A stretch of 41,723 nt of DNA from Streptomyces tricolor. GTDB taxonomy: Bacteria > Actinomycetota > Actinomycetes > Streptomycetales > Streptomycetaceae. The translations under genes were made by a program, and so were the position numbers. The DNA lies in the NCBI RefSeq assembly GCF_002155905.1, contig NZ_MUMF01000163.1:299-42021 (forward strand). The letters are read 5' to 3'. Positions 34,607 to 41,723 of the stretch are shown here, in pieces. Within the stretch, counting starts at the first letter, position 1, and each line of letters begins with the position of its first letter. The notes beneath the pieces are model-generated. The model had not been told where the DNA came from, did not search any database, and saw only the letters and a program-made list of their open reading frames with translations.

Positions 34607-35953
34607 ATGCGCATTCGCCCCGCAGCCTGCGCGGCACTCCTCGTGGCGGCCCTCGCCCCCGTCCTCACGGCACCTCCCGCCGGCGCGGCGGCGGCCAGGT
34701 ACGCGGACGACTTCAACGGCGACGGCTACCGCGACTACGCCAGCTACACCTACGAGCAGTACAGCAAGGGCGGCGGCGTCCGGATCACTTTCGGTACCGC
34801 CTCCGGACCCGGCACCCAGACCCAGTTGATCACCCAGGACAGCCCCGGTGTCCCCGGCGCCGACGAGACGGAGGACCAGTTCGGCGACGTCCGGGTGCCC
34901 GCCGACTTCAACGCCGACGGATACGGGGACCTCGCCGTGTCGGTGTCGCGTGAGGACGTCGACGGACGCACGGACGAGGGCGGCGTCGTCATCCTGTGGG
35001 GCAGCGCGACCGGCCTCTCGGGTGGCACCGCGATCCCCAACGCCGGCGCCAAGGTGTCGAACGCCCGCTTCGGCCGCGACCTCGCCGCCGGGGACTTCAA
35101 CGGGGACGGCAAGAAGGACCTGGCCGCGATCAGCGGGAGCAAGGCCTACGTCTACCGCAGCATCACGCGCACCGGTGTGGCAGGCTCGGTCACCAGCCAC
35201 GACAAGACGACGAGATTCGCGCCCACGTCCCTGGTCTCGGGCAACATGAACGGGGACTCCAAGACCGACCTGGTGATCATCGGAATCACCGACGAGCCCG
35301 ACAACTTCGGCACGGACGCGTGGTTCGTCAAGGGCGGTTCCCCGCTCAGCGCGGGCAAGACCCTGCGCCTCGTCACGAACTACGGCGACCCCAGCGAGGC
35401 GGTGATCGCCGACTTCAACAAGGACGGCTACGGGGACCTCGCGGCGGGCAGCCAGATGTACAACAACTACCAGGGCCGGGTGTCCCTCTGGTACGGCTCC
35501 TCCACCGGCCCCGCCACCTCCGCCCGTATCACGCAGGCCACCACCAACGTCGCCGGCACCCCAGAGTCCGGCGACCTGTTCGGCTCCTCCGTCTCGGCCG
35601 CCGACATCAACGGCGACGGCTACAAGGACCTCGCGATCGGCGTCTACGGAGAGAAGATCAGCCAGGAGACGACCGAGGGCGGCGTCCACGTCCTGCGCGG
35701 CGGCGCCAGCGGGATCACCGGCACCAACTCCCAGTGGCTCGCCCGCAACACCGCCGGCGTCCCCGGCGATGTCGCGTGGAACGACTGCTTCGGCGAGCCG
35801 GTCCGCCTCCGCGACACCAACCGCGACGGCAAGGCCGACCTCCACATCGGCGCCGTCAACGGCTCGCTGCGCTTCCCCGGCACGTCGTCCGGCGTCACCA
35901 CGACCGGTGTGACCGACGCCGACAGGGAACTCATCTGGGGCATGCTCCAGTAG
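34607..35953 (+). CDS. Secreted FG-GAP repeat (beta-propeller) protein
   Basis: 448 residues from ATG with TGGAGA upstream. Signal peptide about 1-30 (MRIRPAACAALLVAALAPVL, then AGAAAA). The mature protein has seven FG-GAP/VCBS-like units, each with a Ca-binding DxDxDG-type loop: DFNGDGYRD (35-43), DFNADGYGD (100-108), DFNGDGKKD (163-171), NMNGDSKTD, DFNKDGYGD, DINGDGYKD and DTNRDGKAD. Seven units fit a closed seven-bladed integrin-like propeller. Extracellular; binding or adhesion partners unknown. It stands alone, flanked by IS remnants. Confidence 0.9.
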   Translation: MRIRPAACAALLVAALAPVLTAPPAGAAAARYADDFNGDGYRDYASYTYEQYSKGGGVRITFGTASGPGTQTQLITQDSPGVPGADETEDQFGDVRVPADFNADGYGDLAVSVSREDVDGRTDEGGVVILWGSATGLSGGTAIPNAGAKVSNARFGRDLAAGDFNGDGKKDLAAISGSKAYVYRSITRTGVAGSVTSHDKTTRFAPTSLVSGNMNGDSKTDLVIIGITDEPDNFGTDAWFVKGGSPLSAGKTLRLVTNYGDPSEAVIADFNKDGYGDLAAGSQMYNNYQGRVSLWYGSSTGPATSARITQATTNVAGTPESGDLFGSSVSAADINGDGYKDLAIGVYGEKISQETTEGGVHVLRGGASGITGTNSQWLARNTAGVPGDVAWNDCFGEPVRLRDTNRDGKADLHIGAVNGSLRFPGTSSGVTTTGVTDADRELIWGMLQ

Positions 35954-35965
35954 GCCCGGCCTCCC

Positions 35966-35981
35966 GCCCAGCTGCCTGGGC
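35966..35981 (+). terminator. Short terminator after FG-GAP gene
   Basis: GCCCAG (35966-35971) and CTGGGC (35976-35981), 4-nt loop, followed by tcgccttgttcgt, 13 bases after the stop. Confidence 0.45.
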
Positions 35982-36020
35982 TCGCCTTGTTCGTACGAGT
36001 GCGGCCGCGTCGTGGCCGCA

Positions 36021-36040
36021 CGCGCAGTTCCCCGCGCCCC
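36021..36040. repeat. Dispersed GC-rich repeat, second copy
   Basis: CGCGCAGTTCCCCGCGCCCC matches 18644-18663 at 19 of 20 positions. It directly borders the transposase remnant, as if the IS had inserted beside or within such a repeat. Confidence 0.45.
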
Positions 36041-36052
36041 TGAGACGCCGTT

Positions 36053-36673
36053 TCATCTCGTGAGCCAGCGGTAGCTGATGAGGGCTGCGGCGATGCCGAC
36101 GAAGGCCAGGAAGTGCTCGGCCTCGCGCTCGTAACGGCGGTGCAGCCTTCGGCAGCCGGCCAGCGAGGACACGGTCCTTTCGACAACCCAGCGGTGTCGG
36201 CCGAGCCGGGTGGAGGACTCGATGCCCTTGCGGGCGATGCGGTGGCGGATGCGACGCTCGCGAAGCCATTTCCGCTCCGCATGGAGTTTGGCCGGATGCC
36301 GGCGGCGCGGGCCCCGGCGGGAGCGGACGGGCGGGATCCCGCGCACGAGCGGTTGCAGGCCGAGGCTCTCGTGCACGGTGGCGCCGGAGATCCCCAGCGA
36401 CAACGGCACGCCTTTTCGGTCGGTGATGAGGTCAATCTTCGATCCCGGCTAGCCACGGCCGGTCGGACTCGGTCCGGTCAGTGGCCCCCTTTTTGCCGCC
36501 CGGACGCTGACGGAGTCGACGAAGCGCCGGTAGACGGTGGGCCAGGCCGGCTCGAACACCGGCGGCACTGCCGCCAGGTGCAGCGTGGGCAGTGCCTCCG
36601 GTCCTGTCCAGCCGGTTGGCCAGTCGGCGACCGGCCGGGCCGCGCGGGTCCGGGGTGCGGCGCCGGCGGTCAA
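36053..36673 (-). pseudogene. Decayed IS5-type transposase
   Basis: Transposase-like sequence runs on the minus strand from about 36673 to the stop at 36053. The upstream part (WPTVYRRFVDSVSVRAAKRG, GPLTGPSPTGRG) ends at an in-frame TAG (36449-36451); the frame resumes as PGSKIDLITDRKGVPLSLGI, SGATVHESLGLQPLVRG, then KGIESSTRLGRHRWVVERTV and the C-terminus FVGIAAALISYRWLTR. Between AKLHAE and RKWLRERRI about ten residues usual in the family, including a catalytic-region Asp, seem missing. With the stop, the deletion and a missing N-terminus it cannot be active. The 5' end is cut where panD ends. Confidence 0.75.
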
Positions 36674-37083
36674 CCCACGACGTTTCCGGCGCGCAGCCCG
36701 AAGCCGGCCGGGACGTCGGCGGGGTCGCCGCCCTGGGTGACGATCTTGTTCTCGCCGTCGACGAAGACGACCCGGGGGACGAGGTCGCGGGCCTCGCGGT
36801 CCTCGACGGAGGCGTAGGCGATGATGATGACGAGGTCGCCAGGGCTGATCAGCCGGGCGGCCGCGCCGTTGATGCCGATGACGCCGGAGTCGCGGGGCCC
36901 CTCGATGACGTACGTGGACAGGCGGGCGCCGTTGTCGATGTCGACGATGTCGACCTTCTCGCCGGGGAGCAGGTCGGCCGCCTCCATCAGGTCCCTGCTC
37001 ACCGTGAGGGATCCCACGTAGTGCAGGTCCGCCTGGGTCACGGTGGCCCGGTGGATCTTGGACTTCATCATGGTCCGGTACAT
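36670..37083 (-). CDS. panD: Aspartate 1-decarboxylase
   Basis: 137 residues from the second ATG ([20 protein letters not shown]), chosen because AAGGA is nine bases upstream and the self-cleavage site then falls at G24-S25 (HYVGSLT), the family numbering; the ATG at 37092 touches its ribosome binding site. The proenzyme cuts itself at G24-S25 to make the pyruvoyl group, then decarboxylates L-aspartate to beta-alanine. Y58-type and NGAAARL segments are present. It lies 62 bases after the thioesterase gene in the same direction, suggesting beta-alanine supply to the peptide pathway. Confidence 0.93.
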   Translation of the reverse strand: MYRTMMKSKIHRATVTQADLHYVGSLTVSRDLMEAADLLPGEKVDIVDIDNGARLSTYVIEGPRDSGVIGINGAAARLISPGDLVIIIAYASVEDREARDLVPRVVFVDGENKIVTQGGDPADVPAGFGLRAGNVVG

Positions 37084-37145
37084 GTCGCTCATTCCTTCTG
37101 GGTCGGGCGTCGGGCGGGCCGGTGCCGGGGTGTCCGGTGTGTCGG

Positions 37146-37910
37146 TCAGAGGAGGGCGCCGAGGCGCCGCCGGATGTCCCCTGTCACCTCGGCCTCGTGG
37201 TCGACGAGGAAGAAGTGGCCGCCGGTGAAGGAGCGCGCCTCGAACGGCGCGGTGGTGAGCTCGGACCAGGCCCGCACGTCCTCGGCGGACGGGCCGGGGT
37301 CCGCCTCCCCGTAGTAGGCGGTGATCGGGATGCTCAGGGCAGGGGCCTTGGGGCCCGCGACATAGGCGTCGAGCAGCTCGTAGTCGGCGCGGATCGGCGG
37401 GAGGACCAGTTCCCGCAGTTCGGGGTCGCGCAGCAGCTCCGCGCCGGGCCCGCCGAGACCGTGCACGGTGGCCAGCAGTTGCTCGTCGCCTAGGTCGCCG
37501 TCGCCCACGCGCACCAGGCGGTGCGGTGCCGCCCGGCCGGAGACGAACAGCGCGACCGGGGCCTTCGTCGCGTCACGCCGGGCGAGCAGGGCGGCCACCT
37601 CGTGGGCGACCGACGCGCCCATGCTGTGCCCGAAGAAGACCGTGGGTGTGCTCATGTGGGGCGCCAGCGCGTCGGCGATCCGTCCGGCGAGTTCCGCCAT
37701 GTCGCCGACGAGAGGTTCGGCGATGCGCTCCTCGCGGCCCGGGTAACGGACCGCGCTCACCTCCCAGTCCTCCGGCATCGCCGAGTGCCAGGTACGGAAG
37801 AAGCTCGCCGTGCCGCCGGCGTGCGGGAAGCAGACGATCCGTGTCCGGGGTGAGGCGACGGGCCGGAAGGTACGCAGCCACGGTGTGCGGAGGGCGGAGG
37901 AAAGGGACAT
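37146..37910 (-). CDS. Type II thioesterase of the NRPS cluster
   Basis: 254 residues from ATG at 37910; a longer frame reaches 38021. Alpha/beta hydrolase of the GrsT/RifR type: oxyanion motif [12 protein letters not shown], nucleophile in [13 protein letters not shown], an acid in [10 protein letters not shown], and the catalytic His in FTGGHFFL. Such enzymes hydrolyse wrongly loaded or stalled acyl groups from carrier-protein arms. It is divergent from the NRPS and followed by panD. Confidence 0.93.
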   Translation of the reverse strand: MSLSSALRTPWLRTFRPVASPRTRIVCFPHAGGTASFFRTWHSAMPEDWEVSAVRYPGREERIAEPLVGDMAELAGRIADALAPHMSTPTVFFGHSMGASVAHEVAALLARRDATKAPVALFVSGRAAPHRLVRVGDGDLGDEQLLATVHGLGGPGAELLRDPELRELVLPPIRADYELLDAYVAGPKAPALSIPITAYYGEADPGPSAEDVRAWSELTTAPFEARSFTGGHFFLVDHEAEVTGDIRRRLGALL

Positions 37911-38268
37911 GGCCGGGACCCTAGGCGCGCGCCTTATCGACGGCGTATCGGTTCCCCAACCGGACGGCGTGATCCGCCGGACGGACCGGGACACGTCGCT
38001 GCGAAGCGCGCGCGATAACAAGACGAAAGCTGTGCGACCTACCTTCTGAGCTGGCGTGATGACGGTGGTCAGGGGTGCCCGGGCGGCACGGACTCCCGGT
38101 CGCTCGCCGCCGGTCTCCCCGTTCGTCCGCGCCGGTCCTCAAGATCTCGCCGCACTGCGCGCGGGCGCGGAACACGGGGCTCCGGGCCCTCGGCGCCCGG
38201 GCGCCCCGACGGGCCGTTCTGGCCGGCGTACCACGAGCATCACTACGACTGCACTAGGAGTCAGCGGC
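37911..38268. promoter_or_regulatory. Divergent control region between thioesterase and NRPS
   Basis: 358 bases without a gene. The stretch near 38010-38040 (gataacaagacgaaagctg) is AT-richer than its surroundings and is the likeliest promoter zone, but no -35/-10 pair stands out. AGGAG (38256-38260) is the NRPS ribosome binding site. Confidence 0.4.
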
Positions 38269-41200
38269 ATGGCTGGAACATCGGGGCACGGTTCGGATCT
38301 GCCGGGCGTGGACATTCAGGTGCCGGCCGCGTGGAACGACACCGAGCGCGAGGTGCCCGACGCGAGCTTGCGCGCGTTGTTCGAGGAGCAGGTGGCGCGG
38401 ACGCCGGACGCCGTGGCGGTGCTGTGCGGGGACGACCGGCTGACCTACGCGGAGTTGGACGCCCGCGCCAACCGCCTGGCCCGTCTGCTGTGCGGCCGGG
38501 GCGCCGGACCGGAGCGCTACGTGGCCGTGGCGCTGCCCCGGGACGTGGACCTGCCCGTCGCACTGCTCGCGATCGCCAAGACCGGCGCCGCCTATCTGCC
38601 GGTCGACCCGGAGCACCCGGCCGAGCGCATCGGCCACATCTTCGCGGACGCCGACCCGGTGTGCGTGCTGGCCACCACGGACACGGCACCGCGGCTGCCG
38701 GTGGATGCCTCGCTGCTCGTCGCCGTGGACACCGCGGAGGTCCGGGACGAGCTGGCCGCCCTTCCGGACACCGCGCCGGCCGCCGCCACGGACTCCCTCG
38801 AACACCCCGTGTACGCCATCTACACCTCCGGTTCGACGGGCCGTCCCAAGGGCGTCGTCATCACCGGCCGCAACCTGGTCAACTTCCTGGCCGCCATGCG
38901 GGAGCACTTCGCCCCGGCGCCGTCGGACCGGCTACTGGCCGTGGCCACGGTGGCCTTCGACATCGCGGGCCTCGACTTCTACCTGCCGCTGCTGTCCGGT
39001 GCCTCGGTGGTGGTGGCGACGTCCGAGCAGGCCCGGGACACGGCCCGCATCGCCGAGCTGCTGACCGCCGGCGGGGTCACCGTCATGCAGGCCACGCCGT
39101 CGCTGTGGCAGGGTCTGGTCGCCCAGCACCCCGAGGCCGTGCGGGGGCTGCGCATCCTGGTCGGCGCGGAGCCGCTGCCGCCGGCGCTGTCCCGGCGGAT
39201 GCGGCAGCTCGCCGCGAGCGTGACCAACCTGTACGGCCCGACGGAGACCACCGTCTGGTCGGTCCTCGCGGACGTCACCGAGGACGGGCGCGCACCGATC
39301 GGCCGGCCGATCGGCAACATGCGGATGTACGTCCTGGACGCCGAGCTGCGCCCGGTCCCGGTCGGCACGCCGGGCGAACTGTACATAGCCGGGCACGGCG
39401 TGGGGCGCGGCTATCTGGGCCGCCCCGACCTGACGGCGGAGCGCTTCGTCGCGAACCCCTTCGACGCGGCCGGGTCGCGCATGTATCGCACGGGCGACCT
39501 CGTGTCCTGGCGTCCCGACGGCCTGCTGGACTACCACGGCCGTGTCGACTTCCAGGTGAAGGTGCGCGGCTTCCGCATCGAGCTGGGCGAGATCGAGGCG
39601 GTCGTCGCGGCCGACCCGGCCGTGGCCCAGGTCGTCGCGGTGGTCCGCGAGGACCGGCCCGGTGACCAGCGGATCGCGGCCTACGTCGTGCCCGTGGACG
39701 GCGATTCCGCCGTCGACGTGGCCCGGCTCCGGGAGCGCGCCGCGCAGGCCCTGCCGGCGTACATGGTCCCGGCGGCGTTCGTCGTGCTCGACTCCTTCCC
39801 GCTGAACCCGAACGGCAAGGTCGACCGCAAGGCCCTGCCCGCGCCGGACTTCGCGGCGGCCGCCGGGGCGGCGAGGGCGGGTGGCGCCGGGCGCCGGCCG
39901 CGCGACGCGCGCGAGGAGATCGTGTGCGGGCTGCTCGCCGAGGTGCTCGGCGTGGAGCGGGTGTCGGTGGACGACAGCTTCTTCGACCTCGGCGGCCACT
40001 CGCTGCTGGCCACCCGTCTCATCAGCCGGATCCGTGCGGCCTTCGGGGTGGAACTGACCCTGCGGGACCTGTTCGAGGCGCCGACCGCGGCCGGTGTCGC
40101 CGGTCGGCTCGGGGAGGCCGTGAGTGCCCGGCCGGCGCTGACCAAGGCGGAGCGGCCGGAGCGGCTGCCGCTGTCCCCGGCCCAGCGGCGCCTGTGGTTC
40201 CTGCACCAGCTGGAGGGTCCCAGCGCCACCTACAACCTGCCCGCGGCACTCCGGCTGTCGGGCACGCTGGACGTGCCGGCCCTGCGGGCGGCGGTGGCCG
40301 ACCTGGTCGCTCGGCACGAGAGCCTCAGGACCGTGTTCCCCGAGACGGACGGCACGCCCTACCAGCGGGTGCTGGACGCGGAGGCGGCCCTGCCCGCCGT
40401 CGAGGTCGTCGAGACGACCGCGGACGGTCTGGCGGCGGCCCTGGCCCAAGCCGCGGAGTACACCTTCGACCTGGCGTCCGAGGCCCCGCTGCGGGCCACC
40501 CTGTTCACGGTCGGGCCGAAGGAGCACGTGCTGCTGCTCCTGGTGCACCACATCGCCGGTGACGGCTGGTCGATGGACCCGCTGATCGGTGATCTGTCGG
40601 CGGCGTACACGGCCCGCTGTGCGGGCGGGGCGCCGGAGTGGGAGCCGCTGCCGGTGCAGTACGCCGACTACACGCTGTGGCAGCAGGCTCTCCTCGGGGA
40701 CGAGTCGGATCCCGGCAGTGTGATCGCCCGTCAGATCGACTACTGGCGCACGGCCCTGGCGGGGCTGCCGGAGCAGCTGGAGCTGCCGACGGACCGGCCG
40801 CGTCCGGCCGAGGCCAGCCACCGCGGCGAGCGGGTCGGGTTCACCTGGGACGCCGAGCTGCACGGCGCGATCGTCCGGCTGGCGCGGCAGCAGCAGTCGA
40901 GTGTGTTCATGGTGGTGCAGTCCGCCCTCGCGGCCCTGCTCACCCGGCTGGGCGCCGGCACCGACATCCCCATCGGCACGGCGGTCGCCGGCCGCGCGGA
41001 CGACGCGCTGGACGGCCTCGTCGGCTTCTTCGTGAACACGCTGGTGCTGCGCACGGACACGTCGGGCGACCCGTCCTTCGGCGAACTGCTGGACCGCGTG
41101 CGGGAGTCGAACCTCGGCGCCTACGCCCACCAGGAGCTGCCGTTCGAGCGGCTGGTGGAGATCGTCAACCCGCATCGCTCCCTCGCCCATCACCCGCTCT

Positions 41201-41723
41201 TCCAGGTGATGCTGACCTTCCAGAACAACGACGCCGAGGCCGACCTGCCGGGTCTGCGGGCCCGGTCGCTGCCGCTGGAGGTCGAGGCGGCGAAGTTCGA
41301 CCTGGCCTTCGACGTCGAGGAGCGCACGACGGAACAGGGCCGGCCCGCGGGGGTCCGGGGTTCCGTCGAGTTCGCGACGGACCTCTTCGACCGGGAGACC
41401 GCCGTCGCGGTCGCGGACCGGCTGGAACGGCTGCTGCGTTCGGTGACCACCGACCCGTCCCGGCCGCTCAGCACCCTCGACGTGCTCTCCCCCGACGAGC
41501 GCGACCGGATACTCACACGGTGGAACGCCACCGCGCACGCCGTGCCCGACGCCACGCTGCCCGAGCTGTTCCAGGCCCAGGCCGCCCGCACCCCGCAAGC
41601 CATCGCCGTACAACACGACGACGCCACCCTGACCTACGCGGAACTCAACACCCGCGCCAACCGGCTCGCCCACCACCTGATCGGCCGGGGCATCGGACCC
41701 GAACAGTACGTCGCCCTCGCCCT
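38269..41723 (+). CDS. Nonribosomal peptide synthetase A-T-C-A..., 3' end outside window
   Basis: 1151 codons visible, open at the right edge. Starting ATG has AGGAG eight bases upstream. Domains: A1 (about 20-525) with [11 protein letters not shown] from Y185, YGPTET, and A10 K517 (NGKVDRKAL); carrier domain with S578 in [10 protein letters not shown] domain (about 620-1075) with HHIAGDG (760-766); A2 begins near 1085. The lack of an N-terminal C domain marks a starter module. A1 pocket residues D231 I232 L235 Q274 L297 G299 L321 V329 W330 K517 match the glycine code. No MbtH-like gene is in view. Confidence 0.95.
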   Translation, partial: MAGTSGHGSDLPGVDIQVPAAWNDTEREVPDASLRALFEEQVARTPDAVAVLCGDDRLTYAELDARANRLARLLCGRGAGPERYVAVALPRDVDLPVALLAIAKTGAAYLPVDPEHPAERIGHIFADADPVCVLATTDTAPRLPVDASLLVAVDTAEVRDELAALPDTAPAAATDSLEHPVYAIYTSGSTGRPKGVVITGRNLVNFLAAMREHFAPAPSDRLLAVATVAFDIAGLDFYLPLLSGASVVVATSEQARDTARIAELLTAGGVTVMQATPSLWQGLVAQHPEAVRGLRILVGAEPLPPALSRRMRQLAASVTNLYGPTETTVWSVLADVTEDGRAPIGRPIGNMRMYVLDAELRPVPVGTPGELYIAGHGVGRGYLGRPDLTAERFVANPFDAAGSRMYRTGDLVSWRPDGLLDYHGRVDFQVKVRGFRIELGEIEAVVAADPAVAQVVAVVREDRPGDQRIAAYVVPVDGDSAVDVARLRERAAQALPAYMVPAAFVVLDSFPLNPNGKVDRKALPAPDFAAAAGAARAGGAGRRPRDAREEIVCGLLAEVLGVERVSVDDSFFDLGGHSLLATRLISRIRAAFGVELTLRDLFEAPTAAGVAGRLGEAVSARPALTKAERPERLPLSPAQRRLWFLHQLEGPSATYNLPAALRLSGTLDVPALRAAVADLVARHESLRTVFPETDGTPYQRVLDAEAALPAVEVVETTADGLAAALAQAAEYTFDLASEAPLRATLFTVGPKEHVLLLLVHHIAGDGWSMDPLIGDLSAAYTARCAGGAPEWEPLPVQYADYTLWQQALLGDESDPGSVIARQIDYWRTALAGLPEQLELPTDRPRPAEASHRGERVGFTWDAELHGAIVRLARQQQSSVFMVVQSALAALLTRLGAGTDIPIGTAVAGRADDALDGLVGFFVNTLVLRTDTSGDPSFGELLDRVRESNLGAYAHQELPFERLVEIVNPHRSLAHHPLFQVMLTFQNNDAEADLPGLRARSLPLEVEAAKFDLAFDVEERTTEQGRPAGVRGSVEFATDLFDRETAVAVADRLERLLRSVTTDPSRPLSTLDVLSPDERDRILTRWNATAHAVPDATLPELFQAQAARTPQAIAVQHDDATLTYAELNTRANRLAHHLIGRGIGPEQYVALA

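Noticed and set aside
34376..35845. A 489-codon minus-strand frame opposite the FG-GAP gene
   Set aside because: Its repeats mirror the Asp-rich FG-GAP codons of the plus strand; no independent coding evidence.
36053..36409. A functional 118-aa transposase
   Set aside because: It is only the C-terminal third of an IS5-type enzyme, downstream of an in-frame stop and with an internal deletion.
38932..41676. A 914-codon open frame on the minus strand opposite the NRPS
   Set aside because: High-GC antisense shadow; the plus strand has complete NRPS motifs in order, while this frame shows only repetitive Arg/Gly/Val-rich sequence.

Overview
The window is high-GC actinobacterial DNA with the marks of Streptomyces: frequent GTG starts, overlapping stop/start pairs, SepF-family and D-Ala-D-Ala carboxypeptidase genes, the mutA-mutB-meaB trio, a secreted CBM2 glycoside hydrolase and a modular NRPS. 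No rRNA, tRNA or CRISPR array was seen.

Layout. (1) 1-8805 is one end of an integrated temperate phage or integrative element. A tightly overlapping leftward operon encodes, in transcription order: an XRE regulator, an excisionase-like protein, an antirepressor-like protein, small proteins, a sliding-clamp-like protein, a RecE/DUF3799-type PD-(D/E)XK nuclease, a Sak4-like ATPase and small proteins running off the left edge. Rightward lie a second regulator, an internally duplicated 149-aa protein and a tyrosine integrase. Two oriented operator copies lie in the divergent control region. (2) The integrase end abuts a broken copy of pnkp, the kinase-phosphatase-ligase of the Hen1/Pnkp RNA-repair pair. 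hen1 is intact but pnkp stops matching its family after residue 385, so the element appears to have inserted in pnkp; the missing phosphatase end and ligase should lie beyond the other element end, outside the window. (3) 11.5-19.1 kb is chromosomal: a lipoprotein, an S11 carboxypeptidase, a broken small lipoprotein gene, a membrane protein, an LLM-class F420 oxidoreductase, two small unknowns, an ATPase overlapping a MazG-like pyrophosphohydrolase, and a SepF-like protein. (4) 19.5-24.5 kb is mutA-mutB-meaB, followed by a GyrI-like protein.

(5) 25.2-34.0 kb is a mannan utilisation locus: secreted GH5 mannanase with CBM2, LacI-family regulator, intracellular GH2 beta-mannosidase, and an ABC importer (lipoprotein plus two permeases, no ATPase gene). 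The three transcription units share one operator-like 16-bp sequence, each copy oriented with its gene and overlapping or abutting a plausible -35, so they probably form one local regulon. The expected flow is extracellular mannan cleavage, oligosaccharide import, and intracellular release of mannose.

(6) 34.0-36.7 kb holds a secreted FG-GAP propeller protein between inverted copies of an IS-end-like sequence, one belonging to a decayed IS5-type transposase. (7) 36.7 kb to the end is the edge of a nonribosomal peptide cluster: panD and a type II thioesterase on the minus strand, divergent from an NRPS that starts with an A-T module whose specificity residues match the glycine code, followed by C and a second A domain cut by the window edge.
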